Source: Aurantimonas marina
Lineage (GTDB): Bacteria > Pseudomonadota > Alphaproteobacteria > Rhizobiales > Rhizobiaceae
Direction of reading: 5' to 3'
Assembly (NCBI RefSeq): GCF_017183135.1
Contig: NZ_JADDXW010000015.1
Coordinates: 1 to 64,000, forward strand
DNA: 64,000 nucleotides
Shown here: positions 10,105 to 20,560 of the stretch, one piece after another
Position numbering within the stretch: position 1 is the stretch's first letter
How the letters are laid out: every line of letters starts with the position of its first letter
Notes under the pieces: generated by a model
Told to the model about the DNA's origin: nothing
The model's database searches: none
Seen by the model: only the letters and a program-made list of their open reading frames with translations
Translations under genes and position numbers: made by a program

Positions 10105-10769
10105 CCAAGTCTGTCATCATCGCACCCTCGATCCTCTCGGCGGACTTCGCGCGCCTTGGCGAAGAGGTCGCGGCGGTCGACAAGGCCGGCGCCGACTGGA
10201 TCCATCTCGATGTGATGGACGGGCACTACGTACCGAACATCACCTTTGGCCCGCCAGTGATCAAGGCGGTACGGACTTCGTCGAAGAAGGTGTTCGACTG
10301 CCATTTGATGATCGAGCCGTGCGACCCGTATCTGGAAGCCTTCGCCGAGGCTGGCTGCGATATCATCACGGTCCATGCCGAGGCGACTAGACATCTCGAC
10401 CGCTCGCTGCAGGCGATCCGCGCGCTCGGCAAGAAGGCCGGCGTCTCGCTCAATCCGTCAACGCCGGAAAGCGTCATCCAGTACGTGCTCGACCGGCTCG
10501 ACCTCGTCCTCCTGATGACGGTCAATCCGGGTTTCGGCGGGCAGGCCTTCATTCCCTCGGTCATCGACAAGGTGCGGCGGGTCAAGGCGATGATCGGCGA
10601 CCGCGACATCCATATCGAGATCGACGGCGGCGTGACCTCCGAGACGGCCCCGCTGGTGGTCGAGGCCGGCGCCGACGTGCTCGTCGCCGGCTCGGCGATC
10701 TTCAAGGGCGGCACGCCGGCGCACTACGAAGCCAACATGAAGGCGATACGGGATGCGGCGGGGGGATGA
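10101..10769 (+). CDS. cbbE: Ribulose-phosphate 3-epimerase
   Basis: The enzyme interconverts xylulose-5-phosphate and ribulose-5-phosphate for RuBP regeneration. The product is 222 aa with a complete TIM barrel: [34 protein letters not shown] (metal/catalytic Asp), [19 protein letters not shown], and HIEIDGGV (second catalytic Asp). It is translationally coupled to cbbX. It is the last gene of the operon; I see no strong terminator after it. Confidence 0.95.
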   Translation: MTKSVIIAPSILSADFARLGEEVAAVDKAGADWIHLDVMDGHYVPNITFGPPVIKAVRTSSKKVFDCHLMIEPCDPYLEAFAEAGCDIITVHAEATRHLDRSLQAIRALGKKAGVSLNPSTPESVIQYVLDRLDLVLLMTVNPGFGGQAFIPSVIDKVRRVKAMIGDRDIHIEIDGGVTSETAPLVVEAGADVLVAGSAIFKGGTPAHYEANMKAIRDAAGG

Positions 10770-10802
10770 CGTCCATAAAGAAATCACGCGCCCGCAATTC
10801 AC

Positions 10803-11066
10803 CTAGCTTCCGCGTCGCGCCTCGACATAGCTGCGCAAGACTGCGTTCATCCGGGTCAGATGGCCTTTGCCTTGCGCCTTGAAGAAATCCAGCACATCGG
10901 CATCGACCCGCAGATGCACAGACTTCTTGGGCTCCGGCTGAACGATTTTCGCCTTGTCCCAGAAATCCTGGCCGAGGTCCGGAGCGTCCGGCGCATCAGC
11001 TCTCGTTCGGCCCTTTCGTCCGCGCAGCTCGCCGAGCGATACTCTTGTCGTAACGGTCTCGGTCAT
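10803..11066 (-). CDS. brnA: BrnA-type antitoxin
   Basis: The product is 87 aa. The C-terminal half is a ribbon-helix-helix-like BrnA domain: KKSVHLRVDADVLDFFKAQGKGHLTRMNAVLRSYVEA. The N-terminus (RADAPDAPDLGQDFWDKAKIV) matches the toxin-binding part of the family. BrnA binds the BrnT RNase toxin and represses the operon. It overlaps the 3' end of the brnT relic upstream by about 70 bases. The antitoxin is intact while the toxin gene is frameshifted. Confidence 0.85.
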   Translation of the reverse strand: MTETVTTRVSLGELRGRKGRTRADAPDAPDLGQDFWDKAKIVQPEPKKSVHLRVDADVLDFFKAQGKGHLTRMNAVLRSYVEARRGS

Positions 11067-11304
11067 TTCTGCCCGCCTTCCTCGCCGAAATGAGGCGTCT
11101 CGTTTCGTTTCGAAATGTGTAGATCACGACGTAAATGCTGACCGTCGTGCCTCCCGATGGCGCGAATTCGGATTTCACCATTGTCCGCGCGATCGTCTAT
11201 CGCTTCAACGGTGGATCCAGCGAAGATTTGCGCGGCATCGATAAAGTCGACACCGTGCTTATCGAGATGGACGCAGCCTTCGTATCATCCCATTCGAACT
11301 CGAT
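10996..11304 (-). pseudogene. brnT: BrnT-type toxin, frameshifted
   Basis: All parts of BrnT can be read on the minus strand, but in two frames. IEFEWDDTKAAS (11304 to about 11262) is in one frame. KHGVDFIDAAQIFAGSTVEAIDDR ... AIGRHDG (about 11260 to 11146) is in a second. IYVVIYTFRNETRRLISARKAGR (to 10996) is back in the first. One base appears lost near 11261 and one gained near 11146, and the uncorrected frame hits a stop near 11198. No good start codon lies before the first segment. The RNase toxin is therefore almost certainly inactive. Two independent errors make sequencing error less likely, though not excluded. Confidence 0.75.
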
Positions 11305-11456
11305 GGATGGACCCTCCGCCGAAGTTTGGATAATACACGAATTGTGTACCCATCCGCAAGCGTCGCGCCCCTCCCGCCCTTGAAGCGCTGCCCTCAGCCT
11401 TCTAGACCTGTTCTCGGCAGCGGCGCACTCCAGCCGCGGCAGGGGAGGAGACGCCG

Positions 11457-12599
11457 GTGGATTTCGCGCTGAGCGACGAGCAGGGCCAGATCTTCGCGGT
11501 GGCGCGGGATTTCGCCACCCAGAAGATGGCGCCCCACGCGGCAAGCTGGGAGGAAGACAAGGCGTTGCCGCGCGACGTGCTTGTCGAACTCGCCGGCCTC
11601 GGCATGGCGGCGATCGTCGTGCGCGACGATTACGGCTCGGGTCTCGCGCGGCTCGACGCGGCGCTGATCTTCGAGGCGCTGTCCTATGGCGACCCGTCGG
11701 TGGCAGCGTTCCTGTCGATCCACAACATGGTCGCCTGGATGGTCGACGCGTTCGGGACCGAGGAGCAGCGGGCCGAATGGTTGCCGAAGCTCGGCAGTAT
11801 GGACAAGGTGGCGAGCTACTGCCTGACCGAGCCGGGTTCTGGCTCCGACGCGGCGGCGCTTCGCACCAGCGCCAAGCCCGACGGCAATGGCTATGTCCTG
11901 AACGGCACCAAGAGCTTCATTTCGGGCGCGGGCTTTTCCGACCTCTATGTCGTCATGGCGCGGACCGGCGAGGCGGGGCCGAGGGGGATTTCGGCGATCC
12001 TGGTCGAAGAGGGCACCGAGGGCCTCTCCTTCGGGGCGCAGGAAAAGAAGATGGGCTGGATCGCCCAGCCGACCGCCGAAGTGCGTTTCGAGGACTGCAA
12101 GGTGCCGGGCGGCGCGCTGCTCGGCGAGGAGGGCAAGGGCTTTGCCTATGCCATGATGGGGCTCGACAGCGGAAGGCTGAACATTTCCGCCTGCGCGCTG
12201 GGGGCGGCACAGGCGGCGCTCGACAAGTCGGTCGCCTACATGAAGGAGCGCAAGGCCTTCGGCAAGAATCTGACCGAGTTCCAGGCGTTGCAGTTCCGGC
12301 TCGCCGACATGGAGACCGAGTTGCAGGCGGCGCGCATCTTCCTGCGTCAGGCGGCGTGGAAGCTGGACACCAAGGCGCCCGACGCGACCAAGCATTGCGC
12401 CATGGCCAAGCGCTTCGTCACCGATACCAGCTTCAACGTCGCCAACATGGCGCTGCAACTGCATGGCGGCTACGGCTATCTCGCCGACTACGGCATCGAG
12501 AAGATTGTCCGGGATCTACGCGTCCACCAGATCCTCGAGGGCACCAACGAGATCATGCGGATGATCACCGCCCGCGCGCTTCTGGCCGAGCACGGGTGA
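11457..12599 (+). CDS. Acyl-CoA dehydrogenase, isobutyryl-CoA dehydrogenase-like
   Basis: This FAD enzyme oxidises a short acyl-CoA, here probably isobutyryl-CoA to methacrylyl-CoA in valine breakdown. The product is 380 aa, the usual family length. It has the ACAD signatures YCLTEPGSGSDAAALRT and GYGYLADYGIEKIVRD, and ends with QILEGTNEIM containing the catalytic Glu. It starts at a GTG with GGGGAGGAG before it. The substrate call rests on context, since a 3-hydroxyisobutyryl-CoA hydrolase and a 3-hydroxyisobutyrate dehydrogenase follow. It is the first gene of this operon. Confidence 0.88.
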   Translation: MDFALSDEQGQIFAVARDFATQKMAPHAASWEEDKALPRDVLVELAGLGMAAIVVRDDYGSGLARLDAALIFEALSYGDPSVAAFLSIHNMVAWMVDAFGTEEQRAEWLPKLGSMDKVASYCLTEPGSGSDAAALRTSAKPDGNGYVLNGTKSFISGAGFSDLYVVMARTGEAGPRGISAILVEEGTEGLSFGAQEKKMGWIAQPTAEVRFEDCKVPGGALLGEEGKGFAYAMMGLDSGRLNISACALGAAQAALDKSVAYMKERKAFGKNLTEFQALQFRLADMETELQAARIFLRQAAWKLDTKAPDATKHCAMAKRFVTDTSFNVANMALQLHGGYGYLADYGIEKIVRDLRVHQILEGTNEIMRMITARALLAEHG

Positions 12600-12604
12600 G
12601 CGCG

Positions 12605-13666
12605 ATGCGGGACGAGACGATGAGCGACGACGTGCTGATCCGGGTCGAGGGTTGGGCCGGGCGGATCACGCTGAACCGGCCGAAGGCGCTGAACGCGCTG
12701 ACCTGGGAGATGGCGCGGGCGATCGAGGCGGCGTTGCGCGACTGGGCGGCGGATGATGCCGTGGCGCTGGTGATCATCGATGCGACCGGCGAGCGGGCAT
12801 TTTGCGCCGGCGGCGATATCGCCGAGCTCTACCAGTACGGTCGTGCCGGCGATTTCGCCTATGGCCAGCGCTTCTGGGCCGAGGAATATTGCCTGAACCG
12901 GCTGATCGCCCATTACGACAAGCCTTATGTCGCGCTGATGGACGGCATCGTCATGGGCGGCGGCGTCGGGCTGGCGGCCCATGGCGGCCATCGCATCGTC
13001 ACCGAGCGCTCGATGGTGGCGATGCCCGAATGCGGCATCGGTCTGGTGCCCGATGTCGGCGGCTCGCTGATCCTGGCGACGGCGCCGGGGCGGCTGGGGG
13101 AATATATCGGCACGACCGGTTTTCGCATGGGGTCGGCGGACGCGATCCTCGCCGGCTTCGCGGATGTCTGCGTGCCGTCCGAACGCTTGGCCGACCTCGT
13201 CGATCGGCTGATCGAGACAGGCGATGCCGCAACGATCGATGCCTTCGCCGAGACGCCGCCCGAAGGTGAGCTGGCCGGGCGGCGTGACGCGATCGACCAG
13301 TTGTTTGGCGGCCCGTCCGCCGCCGCGATCGTCGCGGCGCTGGAGGCGGATGGCAGCGAATTCGCCAAAACGACTTTGAAGGCGATCCGGCGCGGCTCGC
13401 CGATCTCGGTGGCGGCGACGCTGGCGATCCTGCGCGCGGTGCGCGACGATCCGACGATCGAGAACGCGCTCGCCCGCGAGTACCGTTTCACCTTCCGCAG
13501 CCAGGAACAAGGCGACTTCCTCGAAGGCATTCGCGCGGCGGTGATCGATAAGGACCGCCAGCCGCAATGGTCGGTGGCGCGGATCGAGGACCTGCCGCAG
13601 GAGCGGGTGGACGCGATCCTGGCGCCGCTCGGCGACGACGAACTCACGTGGGAGGATCAAGCATGA
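12605..13666 (+). CDS. 3-hydroxyisobutyryl-CoA hydrolase (crotonase family)
   Basis: The enzyme releases CoA from 3-hydroxyisobutyryl-CoA in valine degradation. It has the crotonase fold with RITLNRPKALNAL at the start, the oxyanion-hole strand FCAGGDI, and GIVMGGGVGLAAHG plus MPECGIGLVPDVGGS with the catalytic acidic residues of the HIBCH group. At about 350 aa it is longer than a plain enoyl-CoA hydratase (about 260), as HIBCH proteins are. The ATG at 12605 follows the previous stop by 5 bases; an ATG at 12620 (SDDVLIRVEG) is an equally good start. The end overlaps mmsB (ATGA). Confidence 0.88.
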   Translation: MRDETMSDDVLIRVEGWAGRITLNRPKALNALTWEMARAIEAALRDWAADDAVALVIIDATGERAFCAGGDIAELYQYGRAGDFAYGQRFWAEEYCLNRLIAHYDKPYVALMDGIVMGGGVGLAAHGGHRIVTERSMVAMPECGIGLVPDVGGSLILATAPGRLGEYIGTTGFRMGSADAILAGFADVCVPSERLADLVDRLIETGDAATIDAFAETPPEGELAGRRDAIDQLFGGPSAAAIVAALEADGSEFAKTTLKAIRRGSPISVAATLAILRAVRDDPTIENALAREYRFTFRSQEQGDFLEGIRAAVIDKDRQPQWSVARIEDLPQERVDAILAPLGDDELTWEDQA

Positions 13667-14523
13667 GGATCGGTTTCATCGGTCTCGGTAATATGGGCGC
13701 GCCGATGGCGAAAAACCTCGCCAAGGCGGGCCACGATGTGACCGGCTTCGACCCGGCCGGCGTCTCGGTCGACGGCGTTGCGGCAGGCGGCTCCCTGAAT
13801 GAGGCGGTGCGGGGCATGGACGCCATCATCACCATGCTGCCCAATGGCGAGATCGTCCGCGCCGTGCATGGCGACATCGTCAAGGTCGCCGACAAGGGCG
13901 CGCTGATCATCGATTGCTCGACGGTCGACGTCGACAGTGCCCGCGCGGTCCACACGCTGGCCGAAGCGGCGGGGCTCCTGTCGCTCGACGCGCCGGTCTC
14001 CGGCGGCACCGGCGGGGCGGAGGCCGGCACGCTGACCTTCATGGTCGGCGGCGGCGAGGACGCCTTCGCCAAGGGCAAGGCGCTGTTCGACATCATGGGC
14101 CAGAAGGCGGTGTATTGCGGCGCGGCGGGCGCCGGACAGGCCGCGAAGATCTGCAACAACATGATCCTCGGCATTTCCATGATCGGCGTCTGCGAGGCGT
14201 TTCATCTCGCCGACAAGCTCGGCCTCGACCGGCAGGCGATGTTCGACGTCGCCTCGACTTCGTCCGGCTCGTGCTGGTCGATCAACACCTATTGCCCGGC
14301 GCCGGGCATCGGCCCGAAGAGCCCGGCCGACAACGACTACAAGCCAGGTTTTGCCGCCGAGCTGATGCTGAAGGATCTGAACCTGTCGCAGGAGGCGGCC
14401 GAAAGCGCCGGCGCGACCACCGAACTCGGCGGCCACGCCCGCGACATCTACGACGCCTTCGTCGCCGCGGGCGGCAAGGGCCGCGATTTCTCGGCGATTC
14501 TGGACAAGCTGTCGAAGGACTGA
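13663..14523 (+). CDS. mmsB: 3-hydroxyisobutyrate dehydrogenase
   Basis: This NAD-dependent enzyme oxidises 3-hydroxyisobutyrate to methylmalonate semialdehyde. The product is 286 aa. It has a Rossmann start GFIGLGNMGAPMAKNLAKAGH, the substrate motif DAPVSGGTGGAEAGTL, and AGAGQAAKICNNM with the catalytic Lys. The C-terminal helical domain has KDLNLSQEAAESAG. GGAGG lies before the ATG at 13663, which overlaps the previous stop. The methylmalonate-semialdehyde dehydrogenase (mmsA) that would complete the pathway is not in this operon. Confidence 0.92.
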   Translation: MRIGFIGLGNMGAPMAKNLAKAGHDVTGFDPAGVSVDGVAAGGSLNEAVRGMDAIITMLPNGEIVRAVHGDIVKVADKGALIIDCSTVDVDSARAVHTLAEAAGLLSLDAPVSGGTGGAEAGTLTFMVGGGEDAFAKGKALFDIMGQKAVYCGAAGAGQAAKICNNMILGISMIGVCEAFHLADKLGLDRQAMFDVASTSSGSCWSINTYCPAPGIGPKSPADNDYKPGFAAELMLKDLNLSQEAAESAGATTELGGHARDIYDAFVAAGGKGRDFSAILDKLSKD

Positions 14524-14549
14524 AGCGCGTGGAAAGGCCCGGCCATCCT

Positions 14550-14639
14550 TGCGTGCCGCCGCTCGACCTCGCTATCGACGAGGCAATGCGCGACCTCGTC
14601 GCCCGCAAGACGCGCTCGATGGAGGACACATGGTACTGA
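14550..14639 (+). pseudogene. Possible 3' tail of an MttB-type methyltransferase gene
   Basis: This short reading ends in PPLDLAIDEAMRDLVARKTR, then SMEDTWY and a stop. The pattern of PPLD..ID.A...(F/L)VAR(R/K)..(M)(P/E)D..Y is what I know from the C-termini of trimethylamine-methyltransferase (MttB) family proteins in proteobacteria. Nothing else of such a protein precedes it, so it would be a truncated relic. It overlaps the start of the next gene. The family match rests on about 25 residues from memory and is tentative. Confidence 0.35.
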
Positions 14640-15733
14640 CAACGAGGCCCATTCCACAAACGATGCACGGCGTCTTGCTGACCGGCCATGGAGGGCTGGA
14701 CAAGCTCGATTACCGCACCGATCTCGCCGTGCCGCGGCCGGGCGCCGGAGAGGTCCTGATCCGCGTCCACGCGGCCGGAATCAACAACACCGACATCAAC
14801 ACCCGCACGGGCTGGTATTCCAAGGCCGTCACCGGGGCGAGCGGCGACGAAGGCGGGACCGGAGAGGCCAAGGATGCCTCCTGGTCAGGCACGCCGCTGC
14901 AACTGCCCCGCATACAGGGCGCGGATTGCTGCGGGACGATCGTCGCGGTCGGCGAGGGGGTGGACGAGGCACGGGTCGGAGAACGGGTCATTGTGGCCAG
15001 CATGCAGGCCTCGCTCGGAGACGGCGGAGCCTTCGACCTGGGAACGTTGGGTTCGGAACGCGACGGTGCCTTCGCGCAATATTGCATCGCCATCGCGGTC
15101 GAGACCCATGCCGTCGATACCGATCTGAGCGACATCGAACTCGGGGCGATCCCCTGCGCCTTCTCGACCGCCGAGGGCATGCTTCAGCGGGCCGGCGTAA
15201 CCGGGGCGGATCGGGTCTTCGTCACCGGAGCGTCCGGCGGCGTGGGCATGGCCGCTGTTCAGCTGGCGCGGTTGCGGGGCGCGCGAATCGTTGCGCAGGC
15301 GAGTGCATCCAAGGCTGAAGCGGTTCGCGAGGCTGGCGCGGATGACGTCGTCGACCGCGACGCCGATCTGCTGATGCACCCTGGCGCACAGAGCATCGAC
15401 GTGGTGATCGATGTGGTGGCCGGACCGGGGTTTGCGACCTCGATTGCGCTGCTGAAGCGCGGCGGCCGCTACGTGACCGCCGGCGCGATCGCCGGCCCCA
15501 TGGTCGCGCTCGACGTCCGCGATCTGTATCTGAAGGATCTTTCCCTTTTCGGCAGCACGTTCCAGCCGCCATCCGTCTTCGCGGCGATCATCGAATACGT
15601 GAATTCTGGCCGGCTGCGGCCGATGGTGTCCAAGACCTACCCGCTCGCGGATATCCGCGCCGCGCAGGACGCCTTCATGGCCAAGACCTATGCGGGCAAG
15701 ATCGTCCTCCTGCCGCCGGCTGACGAGGCGTGA
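14630..15733 (+). CDS. Zinc-free MDR-family alcohol dehydrogenase / quinone oxidoreductase-like
   Basis: The product is 367 aa. The GroES-like N-terminal half (GEVLIRVHAAGINNTDINTRTG, IQGADCCGTIVAVGEGV) is followed by a Rossmann NADPH site, FVTGASGGVGMAAVQLARLRGA. The catalytic-zinc Cys/His and the four structural-zinc cysteines of true alcohol dehydrogenases are not seen, so a quinone-reductase-type activity is more likely. The substrate is unknown. GGAGG lies before the ATG at 14630; a longer upstream start gives an unrelated sequence. It stands after the valine operon in the same direction and may be co-transcribed. Confidence 0.8.
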   Translation: MVLTTRPIPQTMHGVLLTGHGGLDKLDYRTDLAVPRPGAGEVLIRVHAAGINNTDINTRTGWYSKAVTGASGDEGGTGEAKDASWSGTPLQLPRIQGADCCGTIVAVGEGVDEARVGERVIVASMQASLGDGGAFDLGTLGSERDGAFAQYCIAIAVETHAVDTDLSDIELGAIPCAFSTAEGMLQRAGVTGADRVFVTGASGGVGMAAVQLARLRGARIVAQASASKAEAVREAGADDVVDRDADLLMHPGAQSIDVVIDVVAGPGFATSIALLKRGGRYVTAGAIAGPMVALDVRDLYLKDLSLFGSTFQPPSVFAAIIEYVNSGRLRPMVSKTYPLADIRAAQDAFMAKTYAGKIVLLPPADEA

Positions 15734-15855
15734 AGAGCACCGCTTCCAGCGTCGAACAAGTCGCCATTTCGCCGGCGGGACGGCAGGGGGCGATCGCCGC
15801 GCGCAATATCCACGCGGCGATCCATGACCGTCTGCGCTACAGCCGGCTGATCTGA
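15730..15855 (+). CDS. Tiny ORF, doubtful
   Basis: A GTG overlapping the previous stop opens a 41-codon reading ending RNIHAAIHDRLRYSRLI. I recognise no domain. It could be a coupled small protein or the remains of a longer gene. It is listed only because it fills the gap. Confidence 0.2.
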   Translation: MKSTASSVEQVAISPAGRQGAIAARNIHAAIHDRLRYSRLI

Positions 15856-15883
15856 GGGGGCCGTAGCGGTCTGATCGAGGTGC

Positions 15884-16366
15884 TTACTTGCCGTCGATCT
15901 CCGGCGTTGCCTTCGGTCCGCCTTCCAAGTCGGCGATCAGCGCCTTCATTTCGGCGATTTCGAGGACCTGCGCCTTGATGATCTCGTCGGCGAGCTTGCG
16001 GACGCGCGGATCGGAAATCTGCGCCCGCTCGCTGGTCAGGATGGCGATGGAATGGTGCGGAATCATCGCTTCCATGTAATCCACGTCGTCGACGGTCACC
16101 TGGCTTCGGACAAGATAGAGAACGGCGGCGAAGGCCAGGAAGGCACCGAAGAAGATGCCGATATTCGCGCCCTTGTTGGGGAACATTCCGATCATATAGG
16201 CCAGCATCACGACGACCATCGTTGTTCCCATCAACAAGGCGACGTAGCCGCGCGTCTCGCTGAAGAACGCATGATCGATGATGTCGTAGCTCTCGAGATA
16301 GGTAATTCCGAACATCAGAACGACGGATGTTGCGACCATGAGGAACAGTTTAAGATAGGGAGACAT
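15884..16366 (-). CDS. DUF305 membrane protein
   Basis: The product is 160 aa. Three hydrophobic segments (about residues 5-25, 38-62 and 68-88) are followed by a soluble C-terminal DUF305 domain. This contains YMEAMIPHHSIAILTSERA and the helix RVRKLADEIIKAQVLEIAEM, rich in the Met and His residues typical of the family. DUF305 proteins are often encoded with copper ATPases and are thought to bind metal. This gene starts 55 bases after copA ends, in the same direction, so both probably share the CueR-like promoter at 19.03 kb. Confidence 0.85.
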   Translation of the reverse strand: MSPYLKLFLMVATSVVLMFGITYLESYDIIDHAFFSETRGYVALLMGTTMVVVMLAYMIGMFPNKGANIGIFFGAFLAFAAVLYLVRSQVTVDDVDYMEAMIPHHSIAILTSERAQISDPRVRKLADEIIKAQVLEIAEMKALIADLEGGPKATPEIDGK

Positions 16367-16421
16367 AGGTTATTCACCTTCTACTTCGAGGATGCAAGGA
16401 GATGGCCGTCAACTAGGTGGA

Positions 16422-18959
<2,538 letters not shown>

Positions 18960-19024
18960 GCGGGTGTCCTTCTTGAAAAGAGGAAGGCTGACAAGCTGCG
19001 ACAGAGAGCCGTTCGGTCCATTTG

Positions 19025-19047
19025 GACCTTCCGGTTACTGGAAGGTC
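19025..19047 (-). promoter_or_regulatory. CueR/MerR-type operator in the copA promoter
   Basis: This is a perfect inverted repeat, GACCTTCC-N7-GGAAGGTC. On the minus strand it reads TTGACCTTCC, then AGTAACC, then GGAAGGTCC, very close to the CueR site of the E. coli copA promoter. TTGACC forms the -35 box and overlaps the palindrome, with a long spacer as MerR-family promoters have. It lies 66 bases before the copA ATG. No cueR gene is found in this window. Confidence 0.85.
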
Positions 19048-19228
19048 AAGGGGGCGTTCGGCGGTTAGTTCCGGGAGTGCCGACGGGGCCGCCACCGACC
19101 CCGGACACAGGCTGCGCGCCGCGAACTTCGCCCAGGCCGGACTTTTCCTTGGCGAATTGCGCTGTATGGTCCCGCCGGCGGGGGCTGCTCGATCCTCCGT
19201 ATAGCTAGCGCCCTGGAAGGAATCCGCC

Positions 19229-20209
19229 ATGAAGACGATCAAGCTTGGCCGCACCGGTCTCGATGTCACGCCGCTCTGCCTCGGCTGCATGAGCTATGGC
19301 GTACCCGACGCCGGTACCCATTCCTGGTCGATGCCGGAGGAGGAGAGCCGGCCGTTCATCCGCCGCGCGATCGAGCTCGGCATCAATTTTTTCGACACCG
19401 CCAACACCTATTCGGCCGGCACCAGTGAGGAGATCGTCGGGCGGGCGCTGAAAGACTTCGGCAACCGTGACGAACTGGTCATCGCCACCAAGGTCTTCAA
19501 TCGGATGCATGACGGCCCGAACGGCATGGGACTGTCACGCAAAGCGATCTTCAGCGAGATCGACAAGAGCCTGAAACGGCTCGGCACCGACTATGTCGAC
19601 CTCTACCAGATCCACCGCTGGGATTATCGCACGCCGATCGAGGAGACGCTGGAAGCGCTACACGACGTCGTCAAGGCCGGCAAGGCCCGTTATATCGGCG
19701 CGTCCTCCATGCATGCCTGGCAGTTCGCCAAGGCGCTGCATCTGTCGGAAAAGCACGGGTGGACGCGATTCGTGACCATGCAGAACCACCTCAATCTGCT
19801 CTACCGAGAGGAGGAGCGCGAAATGCTGCCGCTGTGCCAGGACGAAGGCATCGGCGTCATCCCCTGGTCGCCGATGGCGCGCGGGCGCCTCACCCGTCCC
19901 TGGGGCGAAGCGACGAACCGCTTTGAAACCGACGAGGTCGCCAAGAGGCTCTACACCGCCCATGACCATGCCGAGAAGGCGGTCGTCGACGCCGTCGGCG
20001 AGATCGCCAAGGCACGGGGAGTCGCCCGGGCTCAGGTGGCGCTAGCCTGGACGCGCCAGAAACCGGGCGTGACGGCGCCGATCGTCGGAGCGACCAAGAT
20101 GCAGCATCTCGACGATGCCGTCGCCTCTCTCGACATCGACTTGACCGCGGACGAGATCGCCGCGCTGGAAGCGCCCTATCTGCCGCGCGCCGTCGCCGGT
20201 TTCCGCTAG
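19229..20209 (+). CDS. Aldo/keto reductase
   Basis: This NADPH-dependent carbonyl reductase has the AKR TIM-barrel fold. The product is 326 aa. It has the catalytic Asp-Tyr pair in NFFDTANTYSAGTSEEIVGRAL, the Lys in LVIATKVF, and the family block GTDYVDLYQIHRWDYRTPIEETLEAL. The C-terminal cofactor-site pattern is PIVGATKMQHLDDAVASL. It resembles the YajO/AKR11-14 groups; the substrate is unknown. GGAAGG precedes the ATG. It appears to be a single gene, divergent from copA across the CueR-like operator. Confidence 0.88.
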   Translation: MKTIKLGRTGLDVTPLCLGCMSYGVPDAGTHSWSMPEEESRPFIRRAIELGINFFDTANTYSAGTSEEIVGRALKDFGNRDELVIATKVFNRMHDGPNGMGLSRKAIFSEIDKSLKRLGTDYVDLYQIHRWDYRTPIEETLEALHDVVKAGKARYIGASSMHAWQFAKALHLSEKHGWTRFVTMQNHLNLLYREEEREMLPLCQDEGIGVIPWSPMARGRLTRPWGEATNRFETDEVAKRLYTAHDHAEKAVVDAVGEIAKARGVARAQVALAWTRQKPGVTAPIVGATKMQHLDDAVASLDIDLTADEIAALEAPYLPRAVAGFR

Positions 20210-20560
20210 GCGATCACCGCAAGTTCGGGCTGACCCGGGATCGATGCGTGCGGCGGCATGGCGCCTTGCGCGTCGGTTCCTCCGTCGCGGTCGGATGACA
20301 CTCAAGGGTTGCCAAGAGGCAGCCGGCCGCGTCTGGGCAGAAAGCCAGATATTGCGGCCAAGGCGGGCACGCGAGCGACCGCAACCGGCGCCGGAAAGTC
20401 CGCCGCCGCTGCAACGTTTCCGGGTCGAACGGCGGATCAATCCACCGATCCGCGCAATTCAAGGCTCCTCCCTATAGCGATTGCGGTGTTTTCGGCTATG
20501 GATGGGCCCGATTGCTATGGCTGGGTGATTTCCTCCGGCCGAGAAAAGGCGGATCCGCTG
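20210..20560. other. Gap before the histidine kinase gene
   Basis: This 350-base stretch has no convincing gene. The kinase frame is open through part of it, and an in-frame ATG at 20498 could extend the kinase by 21 residues, but no ribosome-binding site precedes it. No RNA gene or clear promoter was recognised. Confidence 0.4.
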
